64,000 nucleotides of DNA from CAYUZU01 sp964448675 (lineage in GTDB: Bacteria; Planctomycetota; Phycisphaerae; UBA1845; Fen-1342): contig CAYUZU010000006.1 of assembly GCA_964448675.1 (NCBI GenBank), positions 181,214 through 245,213 on the forward strand, written 5' to 3'. Below are positions 25,956 to 34,728 of this stretch, piece by piece. The notes beneath the pieces were generated by a model that ran no database searches, was not told the origin of the DNA, and worked only from the letters and a program-made list of their open reading frames with translations. Position numbers and translations under genes: made by a program. Position 1 is the stretch's first letter, and every line of letters starts with the position of its first letter.

Positions 25956-26165
25956 GGATCACCTCCTTTCAAGAACGGGCAGTACCCCGTGCGGCATCTC
26001 GGGTGATTCGAAGCCGCGACGGGCCTGTCCTTGCCCGCCGACCGTCGCCGACGGACCCGACGAGCGATGCAGCATACACCGCCCGGCAGCAAGGCGCCGC
26101 CAGCAGAACACGCTCGCCCGTGTTTTGAGCGTGCCCCGACGCTGGCAACCACCGGCTACACTGTC

Positions 26166-26193
26166 ATTATCGCCTGATCAGGCGAACGGTCAA
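26166..26193 (-). promoter_or_regulatory. Predicted promoter with palindromic operator in its spacer
   Basis: On the minus strand TTGACC (26188-26193) and GATAAT (26166-26171) are separated by 16 bases; each hexamer matches the sigma70 consensus at five of six positions. The spacer and -10 edge contain the perfect 14-bp palindrome CGCCTGATCAGGCG (26171-26184), a natural place for a repressor. It drives the orphan transcript ending at 25843. Confidence 0.6.
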
Positions 26194-26236
26194 GAAGAAA
26201 CATCACTCAATTGTCGCAGTGCGCAGCCGCTGCGCC

Positions 26237-27460
26237 TCAGGCCGGCCGGCGGTAGCCTTCCCTGGCGGCGTGCGGGTCCTTTACGGGCCGCACATTCTTC
26301 AGCGGCTTGCCGCGGTCGTCGTACGCGTTGTAGTTGTAGAGGTATTCCCACCAGTTGTTCAGCCGGCCGTCCTCGTTCCAGCCCGGGGCGATCGGCAGGT
26401 GCTCGTACCACCAGCGCTGGAAGTTGCGGTGATAGTCCGGATTGCCGCGATGCTTATGGGGCCCGGCCCAGGCCTCGCGATTGATCCGTTCGCTTCGGCC
26501 CGCCAGGTCCGGGTAGTGCAGCCAATCCGGCGCGGTGCTGTCGACGAAACGCTCGTTGGCGTAGTCGTAATCATGTTCGGCATTCGGCGGATAGTGGCAC
26601 GTACCGACCGCCGCCGTGCCGGACTGTTTCTGATTAGCGGCAAAGCGGGCCCAGTTCGTGTTCAATTCATCGCTCTTCCAGCCGCCGTAGATCCGTGACA
26701 TGGTCGCTTCCATGCGGTGGGTGACATCGTGGAGCATCTCCGCGACGCCGCGCTCGTAGTTGAAGCCCATAATGACGAAGCGCCGCTCACTGGGCACCTG
26801 GTCGTAGCCGTAGACGCCGCCGTTGATGTAGTACGCGTCGCGGCCGAGCATGCACGATTCCCAGTAGCCGAAGTAGGGCGCGCCCATCATCCAGACTTCG
26901 TCGATCACGCCGTCCTCGACCAGCGGAATCAGGTTGAACTCCTTCGCGACGTTGGGATAGTCGACGCCGTCGGGCCGGTGCCAGGCGTCCGCCTTGCCCG
27001 TGCCGGCGCGCAGGCCGCGCATGTACGCTTCGGGCGTGTAGGTGTAGCCGTCGGCCTTCTTCTGGAAGCGGCGCACCGTCAGCCACGCGACGATGTCATA
27101 TTGGATCAACCCCTGGCTGATGTCGCAGAAGTCCTGCATGTAGCCCGCGGCCAGCGGCACCGGGTCGTTCCAGCCGCCGAGTTCGCGAATGCCCTTCGGC
27201 TCGGCGTCGGGATCGTCCGGCGAATGGATGCTGCCGGGGATGTACGGGTTGAAGTCGAGCACGAGCACCTTGATGCGATAGGGCTTGTAATCGTGGACGA
27301 TCTTCCCGGGCGGCTTGACCTCCGGCACGCGCTCGGCGTCCAGCACGTCGATGTCCTTGGCGGCCAGCAACTTGGCCAGCGCGGGGTGGGGCTTGCTGGC
27401 GGCAAAGCCGACGCTGGTCAGCAATAACGAAACGGCCAGAATCGCAGTAAATCGTTTCAT
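26237..27460 (-). CDS. Secreted protein, unknown function
   Basis: This encodes 407 residues. The ATG at 27460 is chosen because it gives a clean signal peptide (MKRFTAILAVSLLLTSVGFA); an ATG six codons earlier is possible. The mature protein is rich in Trp and Tyr and contains clusters of potential metal ligands, for example HDVTHRMEATMSRIY, CHYPPNAEHDYDYANE and GPHKHRGNPDYHRNFQRWW. The first part contains IKVLVLDFNPYIPGSIHSPDD. The compact aromatic character resembles an extracellular hydrolase or binding protein, but I cannot match it to a named family. It follows the GT-C membrane gene by 63 bases on the same strand, so it may be the last gene of the kinase-regulator operon. The terminator lies 350 bases downstream. 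Confidence 0.7.
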   Translation of the reverse strand: MKRFTAILAVSLLLTSVGFAASKPHPALAKLLAAKDIDVLDAERVPEVKPPGKIVHDYKPYRIKVLVLDFNPYIPGSIHSPDDPDAEPKGIRELGGWNDPVPLAAGYMQDFCDISQGLIQYDIVAWLTVRRFQKKADGYTYTPEAYMRGLRAGTGKADAWHRPDGVDYPNVAKEFNLIPLVEDGVIDEVWMMGAPYFGYWESCMLGRDAYYINGGVYGYDQVPSERRFVIMGFNYERGVAEMLHDVTHRMEATMSRIYGGWKSDELNTNWARFAANQKQSGTAAVGTCHYPPNAEHDYDYANERFVDSTAPDWLHYPDLAGRSERINREAWAGPHKHRGNPDYHRNFQRWWYEHLPIAPGWNEDGRLNNWWEYLYNYNAYDDRGKPLKNVRPVKDPHAAREGYRRPA

Positions 27461-27523
27461 CCTCTTGTCCTCATACATTCCGACGAATCTCGAATGGGAA
27501 TCCTGGAGATTGTAGCCCGCCGT

Positions 27524-29164
27524 TCAGCGGGGTGCGACCGGCGTTTCGGCGTGCCACAGGAAGATATGCAGGGTGGCCCCGTCCGACGCGGGCTGAACGT
27601 AGACCGGCTTTAGTCGGGCGGCCAGCGCCGGATCGGCCAGCAGTTCCGCGAGCAAGTCCCGGTGGCCGCTGCGCTCCTTCTGGTCCACGGCGGCCTGCCG
27701 TGATTCCAGCTCGATCAACACGCAGGCGGGCGCAGCGGCGGTCAGCAGCGTGTGGCGGGCCTTGTCGAATTCGACCGGGTCGCCCGGCCACCACGTCCAG
27801 TCCTGCCCGGTGCGAAACGCGACACGCCGATGCGTCTTGCCGCCGAGCAGCAGCGCCGACGTCTGCAGCGCCGGCGTCGTGCGAACGCGGCCGGCGGCGC
27901 CGAGCAGGTAGGCGTCCTTGCTGTTGGGCACGCGCAGCGCATACGTCGCCAGCGGCGCCAGGACGAGCGCCAGGATGGCGCCAGCGACGAGCGGCTGGCG
28001 GCGTTCGGTGGCGAGTTGCACCAGGCGCCCCAGGAACATGGCCGCGAAAGGCACCAGCAGCATTACGATCACCAGCATGTGGCGCGGCGCGAGATAGCCG
28101 TAGTGCGTCAGCAGAATCAACGTCAGCGCGAGGTGCCCCGCGGCGCATGTCGCCGGCCCGATCAATGCCGGTCCGAGCAGCCGGCGGCGCAGGTTCAGCA
28201 GCGGCAGCAACGCCAGCAGCGGGACGACGACGCGACCGGCGCGCAGCAGCTTGTACAGTGCGTGCGGCAGGGCCTCGTACCAGCGCAGGTCGAGCGTCTC
28301 CAGGCGTGCCTGCGTGATCCGGGTGGGGCTGGGGGGGGGATCGGGCGGCGCGGATTCAGCGCGCGTGACGTCGAGTGTCGGCTGATGCCAGTTGCGGCCG
28401 GTGTCGTGCTCGAGCCATTCGGCCGGGTTCTTCTTGGCGGAGAATTGCCCGACGCTCAGCCAGTACGGCGCGGCACAAATCGCGAAGCCCGCCGCGAGGG
28501 CGACCGACTGCAGCCCCGCGTGGCGCCAGCCGACATCGTGATAGCGCCTGACGATGACGGCCAGGCCGGCCAGGGCAGGGACCATACCCTCCGGGCGCGT
28601 CAGGAACGCCAGCCCCGCCAGCAGGCCGCAGCACAGCGCCGCCCGACTGTGGCGCAGATCGATCAGCAGGCAGACGGCGGCCAGGTAGCAGGCGAGGTGG
28701 ACCTGGTCGGACATGACGTCCGCCGACAGCCAGACGTTGAGATCGAGCAGCGCGGCCAGGAGCATTGCGACCAGCACCGTTGTTCGGTGATCCACGGGGA
28801 GTTGGAGGTGGCGAACCAGGCGCGCCGTGAGCCAGCCGGTCAGCGCGATCACGGCCAGGCCGGCGACCAGGCTCACGAACTGCCCGCAGACGCGCCAGGT
28901 CAAGGGTGTGTCGGGCGCCCCGAGTGCCGCGGCGAGGCGTTGCGTACCGAGGATGAGCAGCGGGTAGAGCGGGTGCTGGCGCGTGTCCGCGTCCTGCAGG
29001 GCGCTGGGACCGGCGGCCCCGAGCGTGTCGGCGTACTGGCAGAAGACCACGCCGTCGCGCGCGATGACCGGCAGGGCCCACGCCATGGTGCTGCGCCAGA
29101 CAGCGGCGACGACCAGGATGAGCGCGATGCGCAGGTAGAAGGCTCGGCGGCTGGACAAGGTCAA
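27524..29164 (-). CDS. GT-C-type membrane glycosyltransferase-like protein
   Basis: This encodes 546 residues with about ten to eleven transmembrane helices and a soluble C-terminal domain (about residues 430-546). The first extracytoplasmic loop begins ARDGVVFCQYA, close to the Asp-containing loop of PMT/ArnT-like (GT39/GT83) enzymes that transfer sugars from polyprenyl phosphate carriers. The downstream loop LSADVMSDQVHLACYL is also typical. The start is a TTG at 29162-29164 with GAGG nine bases upstream; no nearby ATG leaves the first helix intact. It lies 102 bases after the response regulator gene. Substrate and acceptor are unknown. Confidence 0.7.
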   Translation of the reverse strand: MTLSSRRAFYLRIALILVVAAVWRSTMAWALPVIARDGVVFCQYADTLGAAGPSALQDADTRQHPLYPLLILGTQRLAAALGAPDTPLTWRVCGQFVSLVAGLAVIALTGWLTARLVRHLQLPVDHRTTVLVAMLLAALLDLNVWLSADVMSDQVHLACYLAAVCLLIDLRHSRAALCCGLLAGLAFLTRPEGMVPALAGLAVIVRRYHDVGWRHAGLQSVALAAGFAICAAPYWLSVGQFSAKKNPAEWLEHDTGRNWHQPTLDVTRAESAPPDPPPSPTRITQARLETLDLRWYEALPHALYKLLRAGRVVVPLLALLPLLNLRRRLLGPALIGPATCAAGHLALTLILLTHYGYLAPRHMLVIVMLLVPFAAMFLGRLVQLATERRQPLVAGAILALVLAPLATYALRVPNSKDAYLLGAAGRVRTTPALQTSALLLGGKTHRRVAFRTGQDWTWWPGDPVEFDKARHTLLTAAAPACVLIELESRQAAVDQKERSGHRDLLAELLADPALAARLKPVYVQPASDGATLHIFLWHAETPVAPR

Positions 29165-29266
29165 CGCGGCTGTCCTCGCAGGGGTCGAACGACGAACTGC
29201 GGGCCGGGCGCAGCATTGCGGGCAATTATACGGGCAGCGGGGATGGCGGGCACGCGGGCGCGACGG

Positions 29267-29983
29267 TCACGCTTCGTCCGGCGGGGCTTCCGTCGTCGGG
29301 TCCTCTATTGGTGGGTCGGGTTCTTCGGCCACGCGAGGCTCGCGCGGTGCGTCCGGCATGTTCTCGGTTTCCAGTATGACGCGCAGCAGCTCCATCGCCG
29401 AGTGCACGCGCATCTTCTGCATCATGTGCTTGCGATGGACCTCGACGGTCTTCTCGCGGATGCCCAGAGTGGCGGCGGTCTTCTTGTTGGGTTGCCCGTA
29501 GACGACGTGGCGCATGACTTCCAGTTCGCGGCTGGTGAGGCTGCGCAGCCGCGCGGCGACGGTGGCCCGCTGCTCGAGATCCGCTCGGCGTCGTGCGTCG
29601 AGCTCGAGTGCTTCGCGGATGCTGTCGAGCAGTACCTGGTGGTTGACGGGCTTCTCCAGGAAAGTGACGGCGCCGTCGCGCATGGAGCGGACGGCGGAAG
29701 AGACATCGCCGTGGCCGGTGATCATGATGATCGGAATGGTGTAGCCCTCGGACGCGAGCCGGGCCTGGAGATCAAGTCCGCTCATGCCGCGCATCTTGAT
29801 GTCGAGCACGAGGCAGCCGGGCTGGCTGCGATCGTAGCTCTGGAGGAATTCCTCCGCCGAATAGGCCACGGCCACGCGGTGACCGTACGACTCCAGCAGC
29901 CACTGCAGGCCTTCGCAGAGCCCCTGGTCGTCATCCACGATGTGGACGACGGGCCTGGTCGCGTTCGTCTCCGGTGCGTTCAT
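29267..29983 (-). CDS. FixJ-type response regulator
   Basis: This encodes 238 residues. The receiver domain (about 10-125) has the acidic pocket Asp17-19, the phosphorylated Asp61 in LVLDIKM, Thr89 and Lys111 (FLEKPV). A LuxR-type helix-turn-helix follows (about 148-205: LTSRELEVM, VEVHRKHMMQKM), as in FixJ. The last 30 residues are Pro/Glu-rich. Its start overlaps the stop of the large kinase gene by four bases, so the two are translationally coupled and form one two-component system. The target genes are not known; the downstream GT-C gene or the secreted protein could be among them. Confidence 0.93.
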   Translation of the reverse strand: MNAPETNATRPVVHIVDDDQGLCEGLQWLLESYGHRVAVAYSAEEFLQSYDRSQPGCLVLDIKMRGMSGLDLQARLASEGYTIPIIMITGHGDVSSAVRSMRDGAVTFLEKPVNHQVLLDSIREALELDARRRADLEQRATVAARLRSLTSRELEVMRHVVYGQPNKKTAATLGIREKTVEVHRKHMMQKMRVHSAMELLRVILETENMPDAPREPRVAEEPDPPIEDPTTEAPPDEA

Positions 29984-32900
29984 TCTTCCGACCTTGGTTG
30001 CGCATCCCCGAGCACAGGCAACTCGAAAAAGAACACAGTGCCGTCTCGCCCCGGTTTAGTCTCGAACGAGAGTGTACCGTCGTGCCGCTCGATGATCGAG
30101 TGGCTGATCGACAATCCGAGGCCGGTCCCCGAACCCTTGGTGGAGAAGAACGCGTCGAATACGCGCTGCTGGTCGGCGGCGGCGATGCCCGGCCCGCGGT
30201 CATGCACGGCAACGCGCAGCCGCCGGTCGTCCACGGCGCGGGTCTCGATCGTCACTTCGCGGTCGGGGCCGGGCAGGTCGTCCATGGCTTCCATCGCGTT
30301 GCGGACGAGGTTGAGCAGGACCTGCTCGATCTGGACGCGATCGATATCGACCGGCGGCAGGGTATCGGCCAGCCGCAGCGTGATCTTGGCGTGGTGATGG
30401 TGGGCTTCGACCACGGCCAGTTGCACCGCTTCGCGGATGACCTCGTTGATGTCACACGGCTGGCGATTCGGCGGCGCCTTGCGGACGAAGCGCTTCAGCC
30501 AGCGGATGAAGTTCCCCGCCCGCTCGGCCTGGTCGGACACGCGTTCAAACCCGATGCGCAGGTCTTCGGGCGACGGTTCGGCGTCGCGCAGGCGCGCCAG
30601 GCAGCTCTGGGCATAGAAGACGATCGCCTGGAGCGGTTGGGCCATTTCGTGGGCCAGGCCGGTGGCCATCTCGCCGACCGTGCTGAGGCGCGACACCCGA
30701 AACAACTCTTCCTGGCGCTGGCGGGCCTGCGCTTCGGCTTCCTTGCGGGCGGTGATGTCGAGGTTGGTGCCGGAGACACGCAGGGGGCGACCGTCGTCAG
30801 CGCGGGCGACGGCGCGGCCGCGGGCCAGCAGCCAGATCCAGCGGCCAGAGCGGTGCCGGATGCGGTGCTCGGCTTCGTAGGAGGGCGTACGGCCGGCCAG
30901 GTGGGCTTCCCAGACGTCGAGGACGCGCGCGCGATCGTCGGGGTGGATGCGAGAGACCCACGCGTCGACGCCTGGTGGGAGCTCCGCCGGCGCGTAGCCG
31001 AAGATCTCGGCCCAGCGATCGTTGACGATAACGTCCCCGGTAACACAGTCGTAATCCCACGTGGCGAGATCGGCACCACTCAGGGCCAGCTCGAGCCGCT
31101 CGCGCGTTTCCTGCAGGGCCTCCTCGGCGCGTTTGCGCTCGGTGATGTCGATCGCGGCGCCGAGTATGGCGGGGCGCCCCTCGTAGTCAATGGTCGCCAG
31201 CGAGACATCGAGGGTGCGTTCCGTGCCGTGTGCGTCCAGTACCCGCAGCTCGTACCGCGTGGGCTCGTCGTGACCGGCCTGCCGCCGAGCGGCGCGGGCT
31301 GCGACCTCGTCGCGCTGCTCCGGATGGACGAATTCGGCGAACTGCCGCCCGACGAGGTCAGCCGGTACCACGCCGAAGACTGCCGCAACGGCTGGATTGG
31401 CGTAGTGGAAGCGGCCGTCCTGAACGATGACCGTGCCGGCGGGGTTCGTCTCGGCCAGGGCGCGGAACTTCCGCTCGCTGTCTTCGAGCGCTTCGCGGGC
31501 GCGCATGTTGGCGATGACTGCGCCAATCCACGAGGCGATCGCCTCCACCGCGTGCCGCGTCGTGTCGGGCAGTCCCTCCAGGGTATATGAGCCCAGGTTG
31601 AGGCAGGTGATCAGCCGGCCCTCGTGGCGCACCGGGATGACGGCCAGCGCCAGCACGCCCTCGTGCTGCAACCTCTCGGCCACGAAGTCGAACCTGTCGA
31701 ACCGGCGGTAGACGGGTTCGCCCTGCGCTACCAGCCGCGCCTGTGGCGAACCGGGGGCGTGGTACGACGCCGAGCGGGCGAATCCGGGAGAGAGGTTCTG
31801 GTGGTGGGCCAGCGTGAGGCCGCCGTCCTCGTCGACGAGGTAGATGCCGCCCGCGTCGATGCCCTCGATGCGGAGCGCGGCGTCCAAAATGAGCTTCAGC
31901 GCCTGCCGCAGCGATTCCGCCGTCGACAGCGTGACCGCGAGATCCCGTTGTACGCGGAGCAACTGCTCGATCTCGCGCCGGACGGTCAGGTCGGCCAGCC
32001 CGCCGATGAGCCGGGTCGGCCGCCCGGCCTCGTCGCGGATGATGAACGCGCGCTCGACGAAATAGCCGTATGTACCGTCGCGTTTCCGCGCACGGTACTC
32101 GAGAGAGAGGTATGGTGTCTGCCCCTCGAGCGCTGCCTGCAGCGATCGGCGAACACTGACGCGCTCGTCGGGGTGGATAAGCTGTTGCCACCAGTCCTCC
32201 AGCGGTGGCGTCGGCTGGCCGAGCAGGTCGCGGAAGCGTCGGCTGCACCAGGGGCGCGGCTCGCCCACGTGCCAGTCGTAGATGGCGTCCTGGGTCGCCT
32301 GCACCACGAGGCGAAAACGCTGCTCGCTCTCGCGCAGGGCTTCGGTGACGCGTTGGCGCTCGGCCAGCTCGCTTTCCAGGCGCCGCGTCGCTTCTTCGAG
32401 CGCCGCGGTGCGCGCCGCGACCAGGTGCTCGAGCCGCTCGCGATAGGTGGCCAGCTCGGCTTCCGCTTCCTTGGCGGCGGTGACGTCGGTCGCGACGCCC
32501 GTGAGGTGCTGCGGTTGTCCCTGGTTGTCGTAGATAATACCGCCCTGAGCGGCGATCCAGCGCGTCTGGCCGTCGGAGCGCACAATGCGGAATTCGATGC
32601 GCCACGGCTCGGCGGTGGCCTGCAGACCGCGCAACGCGACGCGGGCCTGCTCGACCAGGTCACGGTCGTCGGGGTGCAGCATGTCGCGCAGCGGCTCATA
32701 CATCTGGCGGAACGCGCCCGGCGCCACGCCGCACAGCTGCTCGAACTCCGGCGACCAGTAGATGGTGTCGGCGACGACGTTCCATTCCCAGATGGCCATG
32801 TGGCCCGCGCGGAGGGCCTGCTGCAGGCGCTCCTCGCTGCGGCGCAGGGCCTGTTCGGCCGCGTAACGCGCGGTGACATCGCGCGAGACCGAGAGGATCT

Positions 32901-34347
32901 CGCGCACGGCCCCCGTTTGGCCATCGCGAATGGCATCGGCGGAGACCTCGAGCCAGACGGCTTGGCCGTTCTTGTGCAGTATGCGCAAGGTCACGTTGGC
33001 GGTATCGTGGCCGGCGAGCAGCTCGCGCAGCGTACGCTCGGCCGCGGGGCGGTCGTCAGCGTGGACGAACTCGAGCATCGGCCGGCTCCCCAGTTCCGCC
33101 GGCGTGTAGCCGAGGATACGCTCACAGGAGGGCGAGATCTGGAGCGTGGTGCCCCCGGGGTCGAGCCGCGCCACGATGTCGCTGGCGGCGTCGGCGAGCA
33201 GGCGGTGCCGTTGCTCGCTGTCGCGCAGCTGCTGCTCGGCGCGCTTGCGCGCGGTGACGTCCTCCAGGCTGCCTTCGTAGAACAGCACGGTGCCGGCCCG
33301 GTCGCGCACGGCGCGGGCCGTGTCCCGCACCCAGATGGTCGCGCCGTCCCGGCGCCGCGCCTCGAATTCGACGCCGTGCTGCACGCCGGCCGCGTTGAGC
33401 TGTTGGAGGTGGCTGTCGCGCTCGGCGGGATGCAGGTAGAGGCTCTCTACGGAGACGCCGGCCAGGGCAGCCGGGTTGTCGTACCCGAAGAGGGCCGCCA
33501 GGGCGGGATTGGCATCGCTCAGCTCGCCGGTGGGGGTCGTGCGGTACAGCGCGATCGGGATGCGATCGAACAGGCTGCGGTAGCGCTCCTCGCTGTCGCG
33601 CAGGGCGGCGAGGGCCCGCGCGTGGTCGTCGACATCGATGATGAAGCCTTCGAGCAGTGGATCGGTGCCGCTGTTTTCGACGACGCGTCCCTGCTCCCAG
33701 ACCCACTTGGTGTGTCCGGCGCGGCAGACGATGCGGTAGACGAGCTCGAAGCGATCGCGCGTGTCGAGGGCGGCCCCGAGCTGGCGTTCGACCGATGTGC
33801 GGTCTTCGGGGTGGACGAGCTCGCCAAAGGGCGGGGCGTCCTGCCCGGCCAGTTCGTGGTCGGCATAGCCCGTCAATTCGCCGCAGCGCTCACTGACGTA
33901 GGACAGGGGGCGATCGAGGCCCCCGGGTCGCCGATAAACGACGCCCGGCATGTGGCGGAGCAGGGTGGCCCAGGGGGTCTGGCCGTCCTTCAGCGGTTCC
34001 GGCCCCGGCGGCTGCCGTTTCTGTTCTGAATCGCCCGTTTTTTGCGGCGCCGGTGGGGGCGACAAGGTGGCCTGGTAGGCGTCGATAATGTGGCGTAGGA
34101 CCCGGCCGGACATTTCGATGCTGGTGGTGGAGGCATGGTGGGGCGGCTGGGCGGCTTCGGCGAGCAGGGTAAGGTGGAGTTGGGCCAACTCCCCCAGGGC
34201 AACGCCTTTACGGGCCAGGAGCTGGCCCAGGCGGGTGGCCTGGTGGAGGGATTCGTTGTCAGGTGGGCCCTCGCGCAGCGTTTGGCGCAGCAGGCTGCGG
34301 TACTGCTCGGGCCAGGGCTGCTGGGATGAGATGGAAGCCGTGTGCAT
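29980..34347 (-). CDS. Giant FixL-type sensor histidine kinase with seven PAS domains and a GAF domain
   Basis: This encodes 1455 residues with no membrane helix. The start at 34345-34347 has GGGAG nine bases upstream; the longer frame lacks support. Residues 1-95 form a helical domain resembling the RsbU N-terminal domain. Five PAS domains follow (about 123-235, 252-368, 376-494, 503-625, 674-790), then a GAF domain (800-948) and two more PAS domains (956-1072, 1080-1200). The kinase core has the H-box at His1233 (GLAHEMAQPLQ), N-box NLVRNAMEAM, G1 DRGPG and G2 KGSGTGLGLS. FixL/DctB-like kinases phosphorylate FixJ-like regulators, and the adjacent gene is one. Which ligand each PAS binds cannot be seen; none has an obvious heme pocket signature. 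Confidence 0.93.
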   Translation of the reverse strand: MHTASISSQQPWPEQYRSLLRQTLREGPPDNESLHQATRLGQLLARKGVALGELAQLHLTLLAEAAQPPHHASTTSIEMSGRVLRHIIDAYQATLSPPPAPQKTGDSEQKRQPPGPEPLKDGQTPWATLLRHMPGVVYRRPGGLDRPLSYVSERCGELTGYADHELAGQDAPPFGELVHPEDRTSVERQLGAALDTRDRFELVYRIVCRAGHTKWVWEQGRVVENSGTDPLLEGFIIDVDDHARALAALRDSEERYRSLFDRIPIALYRTTPTGELSDANPALAALFGYDNPAALAGVSVESLYLHPAERDSHLQQLNAAGVQHGVEFEARRRDGATIWVRDTARAVRDRAGTVLFYEGSLEDVTARKRAEQQLRDSEQRHRLLADAASDIVARLDPGGTTLQISPSCERILGYTPAELGSRPMLEFVHADDRPAAERTLRELLAGHDTANVTLRILHKNGQAVWLEVSADAIRDGQTGAVREILSVSRDVTARYAAEQALRRSEERLQQALRAGHMAIWEWNVVADTIYWSPEFEQLCGVAPGAFRQMYEPLRDMLHPDDRDLVEQARVALRGLQATAEPWRIEFRIVRSDGQTRWIAAQGGIIYDNQGQPQHLTGVATDVTAAKEAEAELATYRERLEHLVAARTAALEEATRRLESELAERQRVTEALRESEQRFRLVVQATQDAIYDWHVGEPRPWCSRRFRDLLGQPTPPLEDWWQQLIHPDERVSVRRSLQAALEGQTPYLSLEYRARKRDGTYGYFVERAFIIRDEAGRPTRLIGGLADLTVRREIEQLLRVQRDLAVTLSTAESLRQALKLILDAALRIEGIDAGGIYLVDEDGGLTLAHHQNLSPGFARSASYHAPGSPQARLVAQGEPVYRRFDRFDFVAERLQHEGVLALAVIPVRHEGRLITCLNLGSYTLEGLPDTTRHAVEAIASWIGAVIANMRAREALEDSERKFRALAETNPAGTVIVQDGRFHYANPAVAAVFGVVPADLVGRQFAEFVHPEQRDEVAARAARRQAGHDEPTRYELRVLDAHGTERTLDVSLATIDYEGRPAILGAAIDITERKRAEEALQETRERLELALSGADLATWDYDCVTGDVIVNDRWAEIFGYAPAELPPGVDAWVSRIHPDDRARVLDVWEAHLAGRTPSYEAEHRIRHRSGRWIWLLARGRAVARADDGRPLRVSGTNLDITARKEAEAQARQRQEELFRVSRLSTVGEMATGLAHEMAQPLQAIVFYAQSCLARLRDAEPSPEDLRIGFERVSDQAERAGNFIRWLKRFVRKAPPNRQPCDINEVIREAVQLAVVEAHHHHAKITLRLADTLPPVDIDRVQIEQVLLNLVRNAMEAMDDLPGPDREVTIETRAVDDRRLRVAVHDRGPGIAAADQQRVFDAFFSTKGSGTGLGLSISHSIIERHDGTLSFETKPGRDGTVFFFELPVLGDAQPRSEE

Positions 34348-34392
34348 GCCTGGTGTCTCCCGGATGCGGTCCGCCGGCGCCCCACAATACGG

Positions 34393-34421
34393 ACCATAGC
34401 GTAGGGAGGTGGGGACGCCAA
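34393..34421 (-). promoter_or_regulatory. Predicted promoter of the kinase-regulator operon
   Basis: On the minus strand TTGGCG (34416-34421) and TATGGT (34393-34398) are 17 bases apart, about 45 bases before the kinase start. It is divergent from the promoter at 34472-34500. Confidence 0.45.
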
Positions 34422-34471
34422 GCCGTGATGTGGGCACAGTTTCCGTGCGATTTGGCGGAATGGAACCGGTA

Positions 34472-34500
34472 TTGACCCACGGGGGCGATCCTGATACGAT
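34472..34500 (+). promoter_or_regulatory. Predicted promoter of the Cys-rich repeat protein gene
   Basis: TTGACC (34472-34477) and TACGAT (34495-34500) are separated by exactly 17 bases. Transcription would begin near 34507, giving an untranslated leader of about 365 bases before the 34872 start. Confidence 0.5.
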
Positions 34501-34728
34501 GAACTCGCCTTGCGACCGGTGTGCATACGCCGAGGAGGAGAGCGCCCTGGCGGCGCGTGCGTGAGGCGGTTGTTCGGAACGGTGAGGAAGGAGCACATCA
34601 CGTCTCAGATGCAGGACGAGCAAGAGGAGGCAATTCCGACGAAAGTAAGCGGCTGGGGGTTGGGAATGAGGTACACACATCATGTGGTCGTGTTCGTCGG
34701 CGGGGAAAGGAGGTAGACGACGACAGAC

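Larger units (their letters stand above)
25843..26159 (-). ncRNA. Candidate orphan ~317-nt transcript with mini-ORF and tandem hairpins
   Basis: This minus-strand unit runs from a predicted promoter (26166-26193) to a terminator with a seven-T tail (25843-25881), yet has no ORF of normal length. Inside is a near-ideal ribosome site, AAAGGAGGTGATCC, followed by GTG and six codons then TAG (25932-25955, peptide MNQGDKR). Two hairpins follow directly: GCTGC/GCAGC stems at 25917-25931 and 25892-25910, which could also pair with each other. This is the layout of a leader-peptide attenuator, but only antisense DNA of the TauE gene lies beyond it. Alternatives are a small RNA or the 3-prime end of the 26237-27460 mRNA. 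It is prediction only. Confidence 0.5.

Noticed and set aside
25951..25975. Fragment of a 16S rRNA gene
   Set aside because: Only the last ~15 bases match; no upstream helix 45 or other 16S sequence is present.
27752..30397. 881-codon plus-strand frame across the GT-C, regulator and kinase genes
   Set aside because: It is Gln/Arg/His-rich with no domain and covers three well-supported genes on the other strand.
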